Positions 26,939-36,619 of a DNA stretch of 64,000 bases are shown piece after piece. The DNA comes from Cutibacterium granulosum (lineage in GTDB: Bacteria; Actinomycetota; Actinomycetes; Propionibacteriales; Propionibacteriaceae). The stretch is taken from positions 1,922,001 through 1,986,000 of the forward strand of contig NZ_LT906441.1 in assembly GCF_900186975.1 (NCBI RefSeq), read 5' to 3'. The notes beneath the pieces are model-generated. The model worked only from the letters and a program-made list of their open reading frames with translations, had not been told where the DNA came from and made no database searches. Each line of letters starts with the position of its first letter. The stretch's first letter is position 1. A program made the position numbers and the translations under genes.

Positions 26939-27871
26939 TCAGCCCTGCCTGCGCACCACGGTGTGATCCCCGAGAACCGTTTCCACCCCGACATTGCGCA
27001 CGTCGTGAACGAATCCCGACATGAGCCGTCGCCCCAGCCGCTCGAATCGTTCGGCATTGCCGGTGGTGAGGAAGTACCTGTTCGCCTCGCGCGGCTTCGA
27101 GTGCAGGATCTGCTCCTGCCGAGCCCGGGCGTAACAGGCCCGAGCGCACTCCTCGGAGCTCGAGATGAGGGTCACCTCGTCACCCAGGATGTAGGAGATG
27201 AGCCCGGCGAGCAGCGGGTAGTGGGTGCAGCCCAGGATGAGCGTGTCGCAACCCGCGGCCTGGATCGAGGCCAGGTAGCTTCGGGCCACCTGTTCGAGTT
27301 CTGGCCCCGAGGTCACCCCGTCCTCGACGAACTCGACGAATCTGGGGCAGGCCTGGGTGGTCACCGTGATGTCCGGCACCGCCGCCAAGGCGTCGTCGTA
27401 GGCCTGGGAGCGAGCCGTGGCCTCGGTGCAGATGACCCCGATCCTCCCGTTGCGGGTGGCCTGTGAGGCACGTCGGGCCGCTGGGGTGATGACGTCGATG
27501 ACTGGTACGTCATAGCGCTCCCGAGCATCACGCAGCACCGCCGAGGAAGCCGTGTTGCAGGCGATGAGCAGGGCCTTCACACCGTGACCGACGAGTCGGT
27601 CCAGGCACTGCAGGGCGTACTCGCGCACCTGGGCAATCCTCTTCTCCCCATAGGGGGCTCGAGAGGTGTCGCCCAGGTAGACGATGTCCTCGTTGGGGAC
27701 GAGGTCGACGACTGCCCGGGCCACCGTCAGGCCACCGAATCCGGAGTCGAAGATGCCGATGGGGGCAGTCACGAGTTCGGCCGGTGCGTCGCCGCCAGTC
27801 GCCTCGGTGTCTGCACCACTACGTACCTCACGGGCATGGTTCGTTGCAGCCCTCACCTCGGAATTCGTCAC
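26939..27871 (-). CDS. murI: Glutamate racemase
   Basis: A protein of 310 residues from the GTG at 27871. It supplies D-glutamate for peptidoglycan. [28 protein letters not shown], the first catalytic Cys in [12 protein letters not shown] and the second in [11 protein letters not shown] are present. About 35 residues precede the conserved core, so a start further in is possible. The intergenic region upstream also holds the iron box of the divergent feo genes. Confidence 0.93.
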   Translation of the reverse strand: MTNSEVRAATNHAREVRSGADTEATGGDAPAELVTAPIGIFDSGFGGLTVARAVVDLVPNEDIVYLGDTSRAPYGEKRIAQVREYALQCLDRLVGHGVKALLIACNTASSAVLRDARERYDVPVIDVITPAARRASQATRNGRIGVICTEATARSQAYDDALAAVPDITVTTQACPRFVEFVEDGVTSGPELEQVARSYLASIQAAGCDTLILGCTHYPLLAGLISYILGDEVTLISSSEECARACYARARQEQILHSKPREANRYFLTTGNAERFERLGRRLMSGFVHDVRNVGVETVLGDHTVVRRQG

Positions 27872-27943
27872 GAGCAGAGCCTATCGCCGACCTCGAGAAA
27901 AATTTTTGTCATGTTTTCCTCACAAAAATCCACCCCGGGGTGG

Positions 27944-27962
27944 CATGTAAGCCTTACCTAAG
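27944..27962. promoter_or_regulatory. DtxR/IdeR-type iron box upstream of feoA
   Basis: The minus strand reads TTAGGTAAGGCTTACATGC, close to the DtxR consensus TTAGGTTAGGCTAACCTAA, with the first half almost perfect. It lies about 50 bases before the feoA start, so feoAB is probably repressed when iron is plentiful. Confidence 0.72.
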
Positions 27963-28014
27963 TTATTGTGATCATCACCGGGAGGGCCCCGGCTTCGTTC
28001 AGGAGGAGAACACG

Positions 28015-28335
28015 ATGGTCGCACAGGTACTCGAGACGCCGATCACTCCGATCGACACACCTGCCCAACCGACGAAGGTCGTGCCGCTGAGCAGCCTGCG
28101 TCCCGGTGAGCACGGGACGATCTGCGCCATGGATGGATCCTGCGATCCAGCCATCTGCCACCGTCTGCAGCTGCTCGGATTCGGCACCGGACGCACCATC
28201 TCCAAGACGCGTCAGGCACCGATGGGTGGTCCGATGGTGTTCCAGGTGTGTCACGTCAACATGTGTCTGCGCCGCGCGCAGGCCGACATGATCATGGTCG
28301 AGGTCGACAGCGACCAGACCTGCGATCTCACCTGA
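28015..28335 (+). CDS. feoA: Ferrous iron transport protein A
   Basis: A small cytoplasmic SH3-like protein of 106 residues. PLSSLRPGEHGTICAM, a strand pair ending LQLLGFGTGRTISKTRQAPMGGPMVFQV and R-R-A-Q-A-D-M-I-M-V match FeoA. An N-terminal extension of about 25 residues and extra Cys (DGSCDPAICH, CHVNMC) are noticeable. AGGAGGAG lies 6 bases before the ATG at 28015. It is followed by feoB after 160 bases and preceded by an iron box. Confidence 0.9.
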   Translation: MVAQVLETPITPIDTPAQPTKVVPLSSLRPGEHGTICAMDGSCDPAICHRLQLLGFGTGRTISKTRQAPMGGPMVFQVCHVNMCLRRAQADMIMVEVDSDQTCDLT

Positions 28336-28495
28336 CCTGTCTCGGCCCACCTCGAGCCGACGGCGTCGGCTGCGACACGACGCCCGAGCCCGCAGCACGC
28401 ACCACCCGCGTGTCAATGTCATGACACGACGACCGCGTGCATCACTCGTCGCCTTTCCCATTCACCTGCCGTGAGGCACCGACCGTGGATTCACC

Positions 28496-30457
28496 ATGCC
28501 CCAAACAGAAATGACCTGCCACTCACCTGCCACCGAGCAAGCCCCCGACGGCGCCACCCGCATCGCCCTCATCGGCTCGCCCAACGGCGGCAAGACATCC
28601 ATCTTCAACCAGCTCACCGGACTGCACGCCAAGACCGGCAACTATCCCGGCGTGACGGTCTCGCGCAGCGAAGGCGTCGCCAGGATCCACGACCACACCT
28701 TCGCCATCGAGGATCTGCCCGGCACCTACTCCCTGAGCCCCATCTCCCCCGACGAGCAGGTCGTCGTGGACGTCCTGGATGGCAGGATGGACCAGGTGAG
28801 CGCCCCGGACGCCCTTGTCGTCGTCGCCGACGCCACCGCCCTGCGCCGCTCCCTGCTGCTGCTCGCCGAGGTGCTGCCACGCCATCTGCCGACCGCCGTC
28901 GTCGTCACCATGACCGACGAGCTGCGCCGCCGTCAGGGATCCCTCGACGTGACAGCCCTCAGCCAGGCTCTCGGTGTGCCGGTGGTTGCCGTCGTCGCCA
29001 ACCGAGGCATCGGCATCGGCGAGCTGCGCAACCTGCTGACGACTTGGCACGACTGGGGTCGTCCACCACTCGACCCCCCGAGCAGGTCCTCCGAACTGGC
29101 CGGGTGGGTGGACTCCGTGCTCGACACCGCTGGTTACGAGGACCCCGACCCGGACTCTCGCACCGAGCGCATCGACAAGGTGCTGCTGCACCCGGTGTGG
29201 GGCACGATCGTCTTCTTCGCCGTGATGTTCCTGTTCTTCCAGGCCCTGTTCGCCTGGGCCGCACCGCTGCAGGACGCCGTGGAAGGATTCTTCGACTGGC
29301 TCGCCTCCCTGGTGGGCGAGCATGTCGGCAACCCGATCCTGGCCAGTCTGCTGGGCGACGGCATCCTCGGCGGCGTCGGGGCGGTACTCACCTTCGTGCC
29401 GCAGATCCTGCTCATGTACCTGCTGCTGGCCCTGCTGGACGCGGTGGGGTACATGTCGCGTGCCGCATTCCTCATGGACAAGGTCATGAGCCGAGCCGGG
29501 CTGGAGGGGCGGGCCTTCGTCGCCATGCTCTCCTCGTTCGCCTGCGCCATCCCGGGCATCATGGCCACCCGAACGATCCCGTCGGCCAAGGACCGCATCG
29601 CCACGATGCTCAGCGCTCCCCTGGCCACCTGTTCGGCACGTCTGCCGGTGTACGTCCTGCTCGTGGGCATCCTCGTGCCTGCCGGGTCGAGCCTGGGGCC
29701 GGTGAGTGTGCGTGGCCTGGTGCTGTTCGGCATGTATCTGCTCGGTGCCCTCTCGGCGATGCTTGCCGCCCGAGTCGTGAAGAAGATCACCGACCGCTCC
29801 GGCACCCTGCTGCCGTTCTACATGGAGATGCCGCCGTACCGCATCCCCACCCCGCGTTCGGTGGGCATGGCGATGTGGGAGCCCACCAAGGCCTTCCTGC
29901 GCAAGGCCGGGACGATCATCATGGGGGCAACCATCGTCATCTGGGCACTGACGACCTTCCCGCTGCGCAGTGACGCCGAGATGACGGCTGCCGGGGTCGA
30001 TCCGAGTGACGAGGTGGCTGCCACCGCGTACAACATGGAACACTCCGCCGCAGCCAAGGTCGGCAAGGCCATCGAGCCGGTCTTCGCCCCACAGGGCTTC
30101 GACTGGCGCGTCAACATCTCCCTCATCGGGTCGATGGCAGCTCGCGAGGTCGCCGTGTCCACCCTGGGTCAGGTCGCCTCGGCCTCCGATCCCGAGGACG
30201 ACGTCTCGGTGAGCGAGTCGGTGCAGAAGTGGACCTACACCGACGGACCACACCAGGGTGAGAAGGTCTTCACACCCGACACGACGATCGCCATGCTCAT
30301 CTTCTTCGCCTTCGCCCTGCAGTGCGTCGCCACGATCGGCATTCTCAAACGCGAGTCCGGGGGCTGGAAGTGGCCCGCCATCGCCTTCGGGTACATGTTC
30401 GTGTTGGCATGGGTGGGATCGTCACTGGCCGCCATCATCACCCGAGTGGTCATGTGA
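28496..30457 (+). CDS. feoB: Ferrous iron transporter B
   Basis: A protein of 653 residues with a cytoplasmic G domain and a polytopic membrane domain. G1 is GSPNGGKTS, then TGNYPGVTV (switch I), DLPGTYSL (G3) and TMTDEL at the G4 position. The membrane part has Gate motifs, with the conserved Cys in SSFACAIPGIMATRTI and ATCSARLPVYVLL. The length is shorter than the 750-770 residue enterobacterial form but normal for this clade. Its stop overlaps the start of the next gene (TGATG). No strong ribosome binding site is visible before 28496; the ATG at 28508 is a possible alternative. Confidence 0.95.
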   Translation: MPQTEMTCHSPATEQAPDGATRIALIGSPNGGKTSIFNQLTGLHAKTGNYPGVTVSRSEGVARIHDHTFAIEDLPGTYSLSPISPDEQVVVDVLDGRMDQVSAPDALVVVADATALRRSLLLLAEVLPRHLPTAVVVTMTDELRRRQGSLDVTALSQALGVPVVAVVANRGIGIGELRNLLTTWHDWGRPPLDPPSRSSELAGWVDSVLDTAGYEDPDPDSRTERIDKVLLHPVWGTIVFFAVMFLFFQALFAWAAPLQDAVEGFFDWLASLVGEHVGNPILASLLGDGILGGVGAVLTFVPQILLMYLLLALLDAVGYMSRAAFLMDKVMSRAGLEGRAFVAMLSSFACAIPGIMATRTIPSAKDRIATMLSAPLATCSARLPVYVLLVGILVPAGSSLGPVSVRGLVLFGMYLLGALSAMLAARVVKKITDRSGTLLPFYMEMPPYRIPTPRSVGMAMWEPTKAFLRKAGTIIMGATIVIWALTTFPLRSDAEMTAAGVDPSDEVAATAYNMEHSAAAKVGKAIEPVFAPQGFDWRVNISLIGSMAAREVAVSTLGQVASASDPEDDVSVSESVQKWTYTDGPHQGEKVFTPDTTIAMLIFFAFALQCVATIGILKRESGGWKWPAIAFGYMFVLAWVGSSLAAIITRVVM

Positions 30458-31047
30458 TGGCCGAGCAGGTCGTCGCCATCCACCCCGAGTCCACCCCGGA
30501 TTCACAGACCCTGCGCTGGGTGGTCTCGCACCGCAGACTGCCATTCGTGGGGACGGTGAGCTCGGCTCCCGGACTGGACGAGCTCACCGGGGTGGTGCAG
30601 AAGGTCACGGCACGCACCGACTCGCTGCTCGTCACCCTGGCGGCGGGACGCTCCTGGCAGCAGGATGGGTCGGCGGTGCGGTCGGCGCTGGGGCGGGCCC
30701 TGTCCGAGACCGCCAGGTGGCAGGGTGGTGACGACTCCCGGGAACTCGACGACGATGCCGCCCTGGCCATGTTCGCCACCGAACTCATCGACGGACCGAT
30801 CGGGGAGATTGCCCGGGCGCATGGCGGGTCCATCGAGCTCGTGTCGGTGAACAAGGGTGTGGTGTCGGTACGCATGAGCGGGGCCTGCCGAGGCTGTCCG
30901 GCGGCTGCCATCACCATGCACCAGCGTCTCGAACATCAACTGAGACGCCGGTTCCCCGATCTGCGGGAGGTCGTCGAGGTGGGCGGACCAGTCGCGGCAC
31001 GTCCACTGCCACTCTCGTTTGCGCCCGGACGGATCAACCACGGCTGA
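30457..31047 (+). CDS. NifU-like (Nfu) Fe-S scaffold protein linked to feoAB
   Basis: A protein of 196 residues. The N-terminal part (about 10-95: TLRWVVSHRRLPF) resembles the Nfu N-terminal domain. The C-terminal NifU domain has HGGSIELVSVNKGVVSVRMSG followed by C-R-G-C-P, the Cys pair that holds a bridging [4Fe-4S] cluster. The ATG at 30457 overlaps the feoB stop. Coupling to the ferrous iron transporter suggests that it receives newly imported iron for cluster assembly, or takes the place of feoC. Confidence 0.87.
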   Translation: MAEQVVAIHPESTPDSQTLRWVVSHRRLPFVGTVSSAPGLDELTGVVQKVTARTDSLLVTLAAGRSWQQDGSAVRSALGRALSETARWQGGDDSRELDDDAALAMFATELIDGPIGEIARAHGGSIELVSVNKGVVSVRMSGACRGCPAAAITMHQRLEHQLRRRFPDLREVVEVGGPVAARPLPLSFAPGRINHG

Positions 31048-31150
31048 CGGCACCATCTGATCTCCTGGAGCAGAACAGCTGGAACCCAAGTCAACGGGGC
31101 GCAGATCACACTGATACACATACGCTGGAGCGCGACATGCCGGGACCCGG

Positions 31151-31199
31151 GCTGAGATTCGAGAATGGGGCCCTGGCCGTGGAACCTGAGAATCTCAGC
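31151..31199. terminator. Inverted repeat between convergent genes
   Basis: Arms 31151-31160 and 31190-31199 (GCTGAGATTC and its complement) flank a GC-rich 29-base loop containing GGGGCCC. It lies between the convergent Nfu and DUF2017 genes and overlaps the DUF2017 stop. No T run on either side, so its role as a two-way terminator is tentative. Confidence 0.4.
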
Positions 31200-31935
31200 C
31201 GTCCTGCTGCAACATCTCGACGAGGAACTCGGTGACGTAGCCCAGCCACTCGTAGACCCCGTACTGGGGAGCGAGGATTCCCTGCGCCGCCGATTCCTCA
31301 ACCATGCTGGCGCTGGTCTCGTCAACGATGCCCAGCCACTGGGCGATCCCCACCCGGGCGGTGGAAAAGGTACGTATCCAGCGCAGCAGGACCTCGTCGT
31401 TGATCTTGAGGGGGCCGTCCGCCAGGGCACGCAGGTCCCGCTGGACGGCGTCGAGATCGGCGAGGTGTTCGTTGCGCAGCTCATCGTCATGACGTCGGTG
31501 GAAACGTTCGTTCTGTTCCGGATCGTCGGGAAAGGCGTCCTGATGGAGACCTCCGATGGCACGGCCCTCAGCCTGTGTCATTTGCCGTTCCCACAACTGG
31601 AACGGATCGTCCGGGCCTGCCGGGTCGTCCGGACCCTCGCCGTCACGCACCTCGCCGGGTCGTGCACCCCCGTGCACGGAATCATTGACGTGTGCCGGAT
31701 CATCCGGGAGCAGACTGCCCGGCCCCATGAACCCACCGGACCCCATCAATTCACCAGGTCCCATCAATTCATCAGGCCACGTGAGATCGTTGAGCTCCAT
31801 GACGGAGCCGGACGTCGAGTCGTCCGACCCGAGCAGAATCGCACGGAAACCGTCCACGGCCAGATTCAGCACGTGGTTCTCCTCGGGTTCGAGCCAGAGC
31901 AACCACGTGTGACCAAACCGTCGTTGTGCCTTCAC
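31195..31935 (-). CDS. DUF2017 family protein
   Basis: A protein of 246 residues. The C-terminal half (LLRWIRTFSTARVGIAQWLGI and YEWLGYVTEFLVEML) is typical of DUF2017, a cytoplasmic actinobacterial family almost always next to clpS. The middle contains a short degenerate repeat (ELMGPGELMGSGGFMGPG, residues about 56-75) and an Asp/Gly-rich stretch not usual for the family. The start is a GTG at 31935 with GGGGAG 7 bases upstream, 4 bases after clpS. Function unknown. Confidence 0.87.
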   Translation of the reverse strand: MKAQRRFGHTWLLWLEPEENHVLNLAVDGFRAILLGSDDSTSGSVMELNDLTWPDELMGPGELMGSGGFMGPGSLLPDDPAHVNDSVHGGARPGEVRDGEGPDDPAGPDDPFQLWERQMTQAEGRAIGGLHQDAFPDDPEQNERFHRRHDDELRNEHLADLDAVQRDLRALADGPLKINDEVLLRWIRTFSTARVGIAQWLGIVDETSASMVEESAAQGILAPQYGVYEWLGYVTEFLVEMLQQDG

Positions 31936-31939
31936 CGAT

Positions 31940-32233
31940 TCACTCCCCGTTGCTCATCGTTGCGCGCAGCCCATAGCGATGCATGGCGACGACGTCGGCC
32001 TCCATCTTCTCCCTCGTGCCGCGCGAGACCACCGCTCGCCCCTCGTGATGAACGGCGAGCATGAGCTGGTCAGCCTTGTCACGGCTGTACCCGAAATGGC
32101 GCATGAAGACCATGGTGACGTAGCTCATGAGGTTGACCGGGTCGTCCCACACGATCGTCACCCATTCATGGTCCCGCTCGAGGTCGTGCTGGGGCTGTTG
32201 CCGTACTCGGATGCTGGGAAAGGCCAGAGGCAT
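31940..32233 (-). CDS. clpS: ATP-dependent Clp protease adaptor ClpS
   Basis: A protein of 97 residues, normal for the family. It recognises N-degron substrates and delivers them to ClpAP/Clp[21 protein letters not shown] (binding-pocket Asp-Asp-Pro-x-Asn), then [22 protein letters not shown] and [17 protein letters not shown] are all present. I chose the ATG at 32233 because the family begins here; the longer frame is upstream non-coding sequence. Confidence 0.94.
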   Translation of the reverse strand: MPLAFPSIRVRQQPQHDLERDHEWVTIVWDDPVNLMSYVTMVFMRHFGYSRDKADQLMLAVHHEGRAVVSRGTREKMEADVVAMHRYGLRATMSNGE

Positions 32234-32385
32234 GCCCCCATTGTCCCCCAATGACGAGCCCGGACGCGAACCATCGCCCGAGATGACGTGGAATCCTGGC
32301 AGTCCAGACGCAACGACGTCTCGCGGCTGGAACAACCTCGGTGCCCTTCGGAAGGACCGTGTGCCGTACCGACTAGTCTGACGGC

Positions 32386-33720
32386 ATGTCCACCTCACTG
32401 CTCACCGACCACTACGAACTGACGATGGTCGAGGCCGCAATGCGCTCGGGCACGGCCTTTCGCCGCTGTGTCTTCGAACTCTTCCCGCGCCAGCTGCCAC
32501 CCGGCCGACGCTACGGTGTCGTCGCCGGTACCGGACGTGCCCTGGAGGCCCTCGCCACCTTCCACTTCGACCCGGACGAGGTGGATTTCCTCACCCGCAC
32601 CGGAGTGGTTGGCGCCCAGATGGCCGACTGGCTCAAGGACTACCACTTCTCCGGCTCCATCAGCGGATATGCCGAGGGAGACCTCTACTTCCCCGGTTCA
32701 CCACTGCTCACCGTCGAGGGCACCTTCGCCGAGGCGTGCCTGTTGGAGACCCTGCTGCTGTCCATCTACAACCACGACTCCGCGGTCGCCTCGGCGGCGT
32801 CCCGCATGACGCTCATGGCCGAGGGACGCCCGATCATCGAGATGGGGTCGCGCCGCACCCACGAGGAGTCTGCCGTGGCAGCGGCTCGGGCCGCCTGGAT
32901 CGCTGGTTTCGGGCCCACCTCCAACCTGGCTGCCGGATACCGCTACGGGGTGCCCACCTCCGGCACCGCGGCACACGCCTTCACCCTGTTGCACGACAAC
33001 GAGTCCGACGCCTTCACCGCCCAGCTGGCCGCCTACGGGCGCGACACGACCCTGCTGGTGGACACCTACGACATCGAGGCGGGTGTGCGTGAGGCGGTGC
33101 GGCTCACCGACGGTGAGCTCGGTGCGGTGCGCATCGACTCCGGGGACCTCACCATCGTCGCCCGGCAGGTACGCGACCTGCTCGACGACCTGGGCGCGAC
33201 GTCGACCCGGGTCATCGTCACCTCCGACCTCGACGAGTGGCAGATCGCCGCGCTGCGCGGTGCCCCGGTGGACGGCTACGGGGTCGGCACCTCGGTGGTC
33301 ACCGGATCGGGCGAACCGACCTGCTCGTTCGTCTACAAGATGGTGGCACGAGCCACCGACGAGAACCCCGACTCACCGCTGGTGCCGGTGGCCAAGAAGT
33401 CGGCCCACAAGTCGACGGTGGGAGGCCGCAAGTACGCGGTACGTCGTCGCGACGACGAGGGAATCGCCCAGGTGGAGATTATCGGCGTCGACACGCCGGT
33501 CGCCACCGCCGGGTTGGATCGCGACCTGCTCGTCGAACTCGTGAGGGACGGGCAGATCGTCGGGGCCGAACCGTTGGCCAGGGCACGGGAACGTCACCGT
33601 CGCTCCGTCGAGGAACTGCCGATGTCTGGTCGACGCATCTCGCGTGGTGAACAGGCCATCCCCACCGTCATGGTGCATGGCGAGGGCCCGGATGCCGTAC
33701 TGGGCGCATCGTTGGAGTGA
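32386..33720 (+). CDS. pncB: Nicotinate phosphoribosyltransferase
   Basis: A protein of 444 residues. It makes nicotinate mononucleotide from nicotinate and PRPP in NAD salvage. [13 protein letters not shown] at the N-terminus, the phosphorylated-His region [20 protein letters not shown] and [11 protein letters not shown] are characteristic. It is divergent from clpS, and followed by the 179-base hup promoter region. Confidence 0.95.
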   Translation: MSTSLLTDHYELTMVEAAMRSGTAFRRCVFELFPRQLPPGRRYGVVAGTGRALEALATFHFDPDEVDFLTRTGVVGAQMADWLKDYHFSGSISGYAEGDLYFPGSPLLTVEGTFAEACLLETLLLSIYNHDSAVASAASRMTLMAEGRPIIEMGSRRTHEESAVAAARAAWIAGFGPTSNLAAGYRYGVPTSGTAAHAFTLLHDNESDAFTAQLAAYGRDTTLLVDTYDIEAGVREAVRLTDGELGAVRIDSGDLTIVARQVRDLLDDLGATSTRVIVTSDLDEWQIAALRGAPVDGYGVGTSVVTGSGEPTCSFVYKMVARATDENPDSPLVPVAKKSAHKSTVGGRKYAVRRRDDEGIAQVEIIGVDTPVATAGLDRDLLVELVRDGQIVGAEPLARARERHRRSVEELPMSGRRISRGEQAIPTVMVHGEGPDAVLGASLE

Positions 33721-33787
33721 TCGACCATCGAGCCACCGGCCAAACTGGTCACAACCGGCAAAAATCCCTGATTACAGGCCCATTCGC

Positions 33788-33817
33788 TTGAGAATTGCAT
33801 TTTGGGTTGATTAGGCT
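33788..33817 (+). promoter_or_regulatory. Promoter of hup
   Basis: TTGAGA (33788-33793) and TAGGCT (33812-33817) are separated by 18 bases, giving a plausible housekeeping-sigma promoter about 80 bases before the HU start. Confidence 0.5.
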
Positions 33818-33899
33818 CTCAGACAGAGGAGCAAGTCCTGCAACGGTTCGGCCACCCCGGTCGACCACCTCCAAGTCATCAGACGTTCTAGGAGATCAC

Positions 33900-34175
33900 A
33901 TGACCAAGTCCGAGCTCATCAAGGCCATCGCGAAGAAGTCCTCACTCACCGAGGCTCAGACCAACGACGTCGTCAAGGCCCTCACCAATGTCATCACCGA
34001 GGCCCTTGCCTCCGGTGACAAGGTCCAGCTGCCCGGCCTGTTCACCGCCGAGGCTGTCGAGCGTCCCGCCCGCAACGGTCGCAACCCGCGCACCGGCGAG
34101 GCCATGACCATCCCGGCCCACCGGGCCGTGAAGATCTCGGCGTCCAGCACCTTGAAGAAGGCCGTCGCCGAGTGA
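33900..34175 (+). CDS. hup: HU-family nucleoid protein
   Basis: A protein of 91 residues. MTKSELIKAIAKKSSLTEAQ begins the helical dimer part; GDKVQLPGLFTAE and the DNA-binding arm RNGRNPRTGEAMTIPAH follow. There is no Lys/Ala-rich C-terminal tail of the kind seen in mycobacterial HupB, so it is a short HU. AGGAG lies 5 bases before the ATG at 33900, and a hairpin terminator follows. Confidence 0.95.
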   Translation: MTKSELIKAIAKKSSLTEAQTNDVVKALTNVITEALASGDKVQLPGLFTAEAVERPARNGRNPRTGEAMTIPAHRAVKISASSTLKKAVAE

Positions 34176-34220
34176 TCTGAGCTCGACACCAGGGCTGCCC
34201 GATGGGCTGGGCCCCAACGC

Positions 34221-34252
34221 AGGGCTGCCCCTCGTCGGGCAGCCCTTCTTGT
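34221..34252 (+). terminator. Rho-independent terminator after hup
   Basis: Arms 34221-34230 and 34237-34246 (AGGGCTGCCC and its complement) form a 10-base stem with a 6-base loop, followed by TCTTGT. It lies 45 bases beyond the hup stop. A second AGGGCTGCCC at about 34191 may form an alternative pairing. Confidence 0.7.
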
Positions 34253-34385
34253 CTGCGCCACACCTGCTGCGTCCGGCACACTCATCTGGGCCGTACCGGT
34301 GAGCGACGGCGCTCATCACCGGACGCCCCTCCTCACCCAGATCGAGCCGGCCATGTCCCGCGGCTCCCGGCCGGCTGAAGGCATT

Positions 34386-36536
34386 TCAGCCGCGTAGCAC
34401 CTTGGCCATGCGGGCCGCCCGATCACTGGAGTAGAGATCCTCCAGGTACACCGGTTCGCCATCCGGCCCCGACAGGGGCACCCGCCAATTGGGGTACTCG
34501 TCCTCGGTGCCCGGAAGGTTCTGGGTGCGCGGGTCCCCCACGGCATCGGTGAGGGTCGCATTGATGACCTTCGACGGGGTACGGGTGAGCAGGGTGTGCA
34601 TGGCGAGAGTCACCTGTTCCGGATCGTCCTCATCGGCTTCCAGGACGCCCTGCTGTCTGAGACTGGCAAGCCACGTCTCGCGCTCTCGCCGTGCATTCTC
34701 ACGCTCCTCGTCCACCGACTCGGTGAGCAGCCCCAGCCGGTCGCGCAGCTCGACGTGGTCACCGCGCAGATAACTGCTCGTGGGTGGCAGGTCGTGGGAG
34801 GTCACCGAGCTCATGGCATGTTCCCGCCACTGCTGCGGCTGCTTGGGACGACCGTCCGGGCCGGTCTCGAACCACATGATCGACGTCCCCAGGATCCCCC
34901 GGGAAGCGAGATGGTCCCGCACCCACGGCTCGACCGTGCCCAGGTCCTCACCGATGACCAGCGCACCGGCCCGGTACGCCTCCAGGGCCACGACGCCCAC
35001 CATGGCCTCATGGTTGTACCGTACGTAGGCTCCGTGCCGTGGGCCCAGCCCCCTGGGCACCCACCACAGACGGAACAGCCCCATGATGTGGTCGATACGG
35101 ACACCGCCGGCGTGACGCAGGGCGCTCGAGACCATCTCACGCAGTGGCGCGTAGGCCATCTGCTCCAGCACGTCCGGACGCATTGGCGGTTGCCCCCAGT
35201 CCTGGCCGGCCTGGTTGAACGGGTCCGGTGGGGCTCCAACGTTCATCTCACGGGCGAACAGTCCGTTGAGCATCCATGCATCGGCACCCGATCCGTTGAC
35301 CCCGACGGCAAGGTCACAGATGAGCCCGACCGGCATCCCGGCATCCGTGCCGGACGACTGGACCGTCGAGAGCTGCTGGTCGGCGATCCATTGCAACCAC
35401 ATGTGAAAGTCGATCCGGTCGGCATGTTCGCGGCGCACCCGAGCCACGGCAGCCCCGTGGGGATCGTGCAGCTCGGCGGGCCAGTCGTGCCAGTCGGAAC
35501 CATGCAACTCGGAGAGCAGGCACCATGTGGCGAAGTCCTCCAGACGTCGTCCCCGAGCCACCCGGAACGCGGTGAAGGCCATCCGACGCGACGCAGACAT
35601 GTCGACTCGGTGGATGAGCTCCAGGGCCTGCGACTTGGCCTGCCAGGTGCGATCGCGATCCAACAGGGCCTGGGGATCGTCGTCAAGGGTCGTCGTGCGC
35701 AACGACTCGATGATGGAGGCATCGTACTGGTTGAGGTCGTGGTACTCGGCGATGAGTTCGGGGCGGATGTAGATCGGATTGACGAACAGCCGGCTGCTGG
35801 GCAGGTACGGTGAGGGCTCCATCCGTCCGGCCACCTCGGCGGCATGCAACGGGTTGGTGAGCAGGTATCCCGCCCCCTGGCTGGCCGACCACGTGCACAG
35901 ATCTGCCAGGTCGGTGAGATCACCCAGCCCCCACGAGTGGTGGGATCGCACCGAGTACAGCTGCGCTGCATATCCCCACACGCGCGACGCACCCATGCGA
36001 CGAGGCAGCCCCACCCGGTTGGGGGTGACGATGATGGTGGAGGTGGCCGTCGCGTGGATCCCGCCGTCCGCCTCACTGCCATCGGCGTCGTGTGTGCCGA
36101 TCGTGACGATGAGTTCGTGGTAGCCCAGTGGCAGGTTTCCCGGAATGCCGAAGGTGGCCTCGCCGATCATCCGCCCGTCGATCGGACGATCCGGGTTCCA
36201 GTTGTCCACCTGCCAGGGCAGGTGGTCGTTGCCGTCCTCACCGACGATTCGCAGGCTCACCGGCGCACCGGCCGGCACATGGACGTCGACCCGACCTTCC
36301 TGCCCTGCACGCAGGACAACACAGGGCTGCACGATGCGTCGCCAGTGGTCATCACGCACCCGTTGCGCCACCGCACGCGCACGCTCCGGGGTGGATGCGT
36401 CGACGCCGAACTCGGCGAGGATGGCAATGACGGTCTGCTCACCGACCTGCGTGTGTCGTCCCTTCCAGTCGTAGAACTGTGTCGAGATGCCGAATCGATC
36501 GGCGAGTTCACCGAGCGCGGGATCTGACAGGGCCAT
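34386..36536 (-). CDS. malQ: 4-alpha-glucanotransferase (amylomaltase)
   Basis: A protein of 716 residues. A GH77 enzyme that transfers alpha-1,4-glucan chains during maltodextrin or glycogen metabolism. An N-terminal region of about 150 residues with a beta-sandwich-like segment precedes the catalytic barrel. GGVRIDHIMGLFRLWWVP supplies the nucleophile Asp, LVIGEDLGTVE the acid/base Glu, and VTSHDLPPTSSYL the third acid. I chose the ATG at 36536 with GGAGAAA upstream; longer frames extend into non-coding sequence. It stands alone with no other maltose genes nearby. Confidence 0.93.
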   Translation of the reverse strand: MALSDPALGELADRFGISTQFYDWKGRHTQVGEQTVIAILAEFGVDASTPERARAVAQRVRDDHWRRIVQPCVVLRAGQEGRVDVHVPAGAPVSLRIVGEDGNDHLPWQVDNWNPDRPIDGRMIGEATFGIPGNLPLGYHELIVTIGTHDADGSEADGGIHATATSTIIVTPNRVGLPRRMGASRVWGYAAQLYSVRSHHSWGLGDLTDLADLCTWSASQGAGYLLTNPLHAAEVAGRMEPSPYLPSSRLFVNPIYIRPELIAEYHDLNQYDASIIESLRTTTLDDDPQALLDRDRTWQAKSQALELIHRVDMSASRRMAFTAFRVARGRRLEDFATWCLLSELHGSDWHDWPAELHDPHGAAVARVRREHADRIDFHMWLQWIADQQLSTVQSSGTDAGMPVGLICDLAVGVNGSGADAWMLNGLFAREMNVGAPPDPFNQAGQDWGQPPMRPDVLEQMAYAPLREMVSSALRHAGGVRIDHIMGLFRLWWVPRGLGPRHGAYVRYNHEAMVGVVALEAYRAGALVIGEDLGTVEPWVRDHLASRGILGTSIMWFETGPDGRPKQPQQWREHAMSSVTSHDLPPTSSYLRGDHVELRDRLGLLTESVDEERENARRERETWLASLRQQGVLEADEDDPEQVTLAMHTLLTRTPSKVINATLTDAVGDPRTQNLPGTEDEYPNWRVPLSGPDGEPVYLEDLYSSDRAARMAKVLRG

Positions 36537-36619
36537 GACGCTTTCTCCTCGGGTCGGTCGGTGGTGGGGTGCGGGCTCTTCCCAGCAGGTGGCGGGACCG
36601 CGAAACCTCCGGTACTGGG

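Noticed and set aside
28471-29973. Plus-strand frame of 500 residues over feoB
   Set aside because: It is Arg/Pro-rich shadow sequence; the feoB frame has all G-protein and gate motifs.
34187-34250. Small RNA or tRNA after hup
   Set aside because: The structure is explained by a simple terminator hairpin, and no tRNA arms could be drawn.
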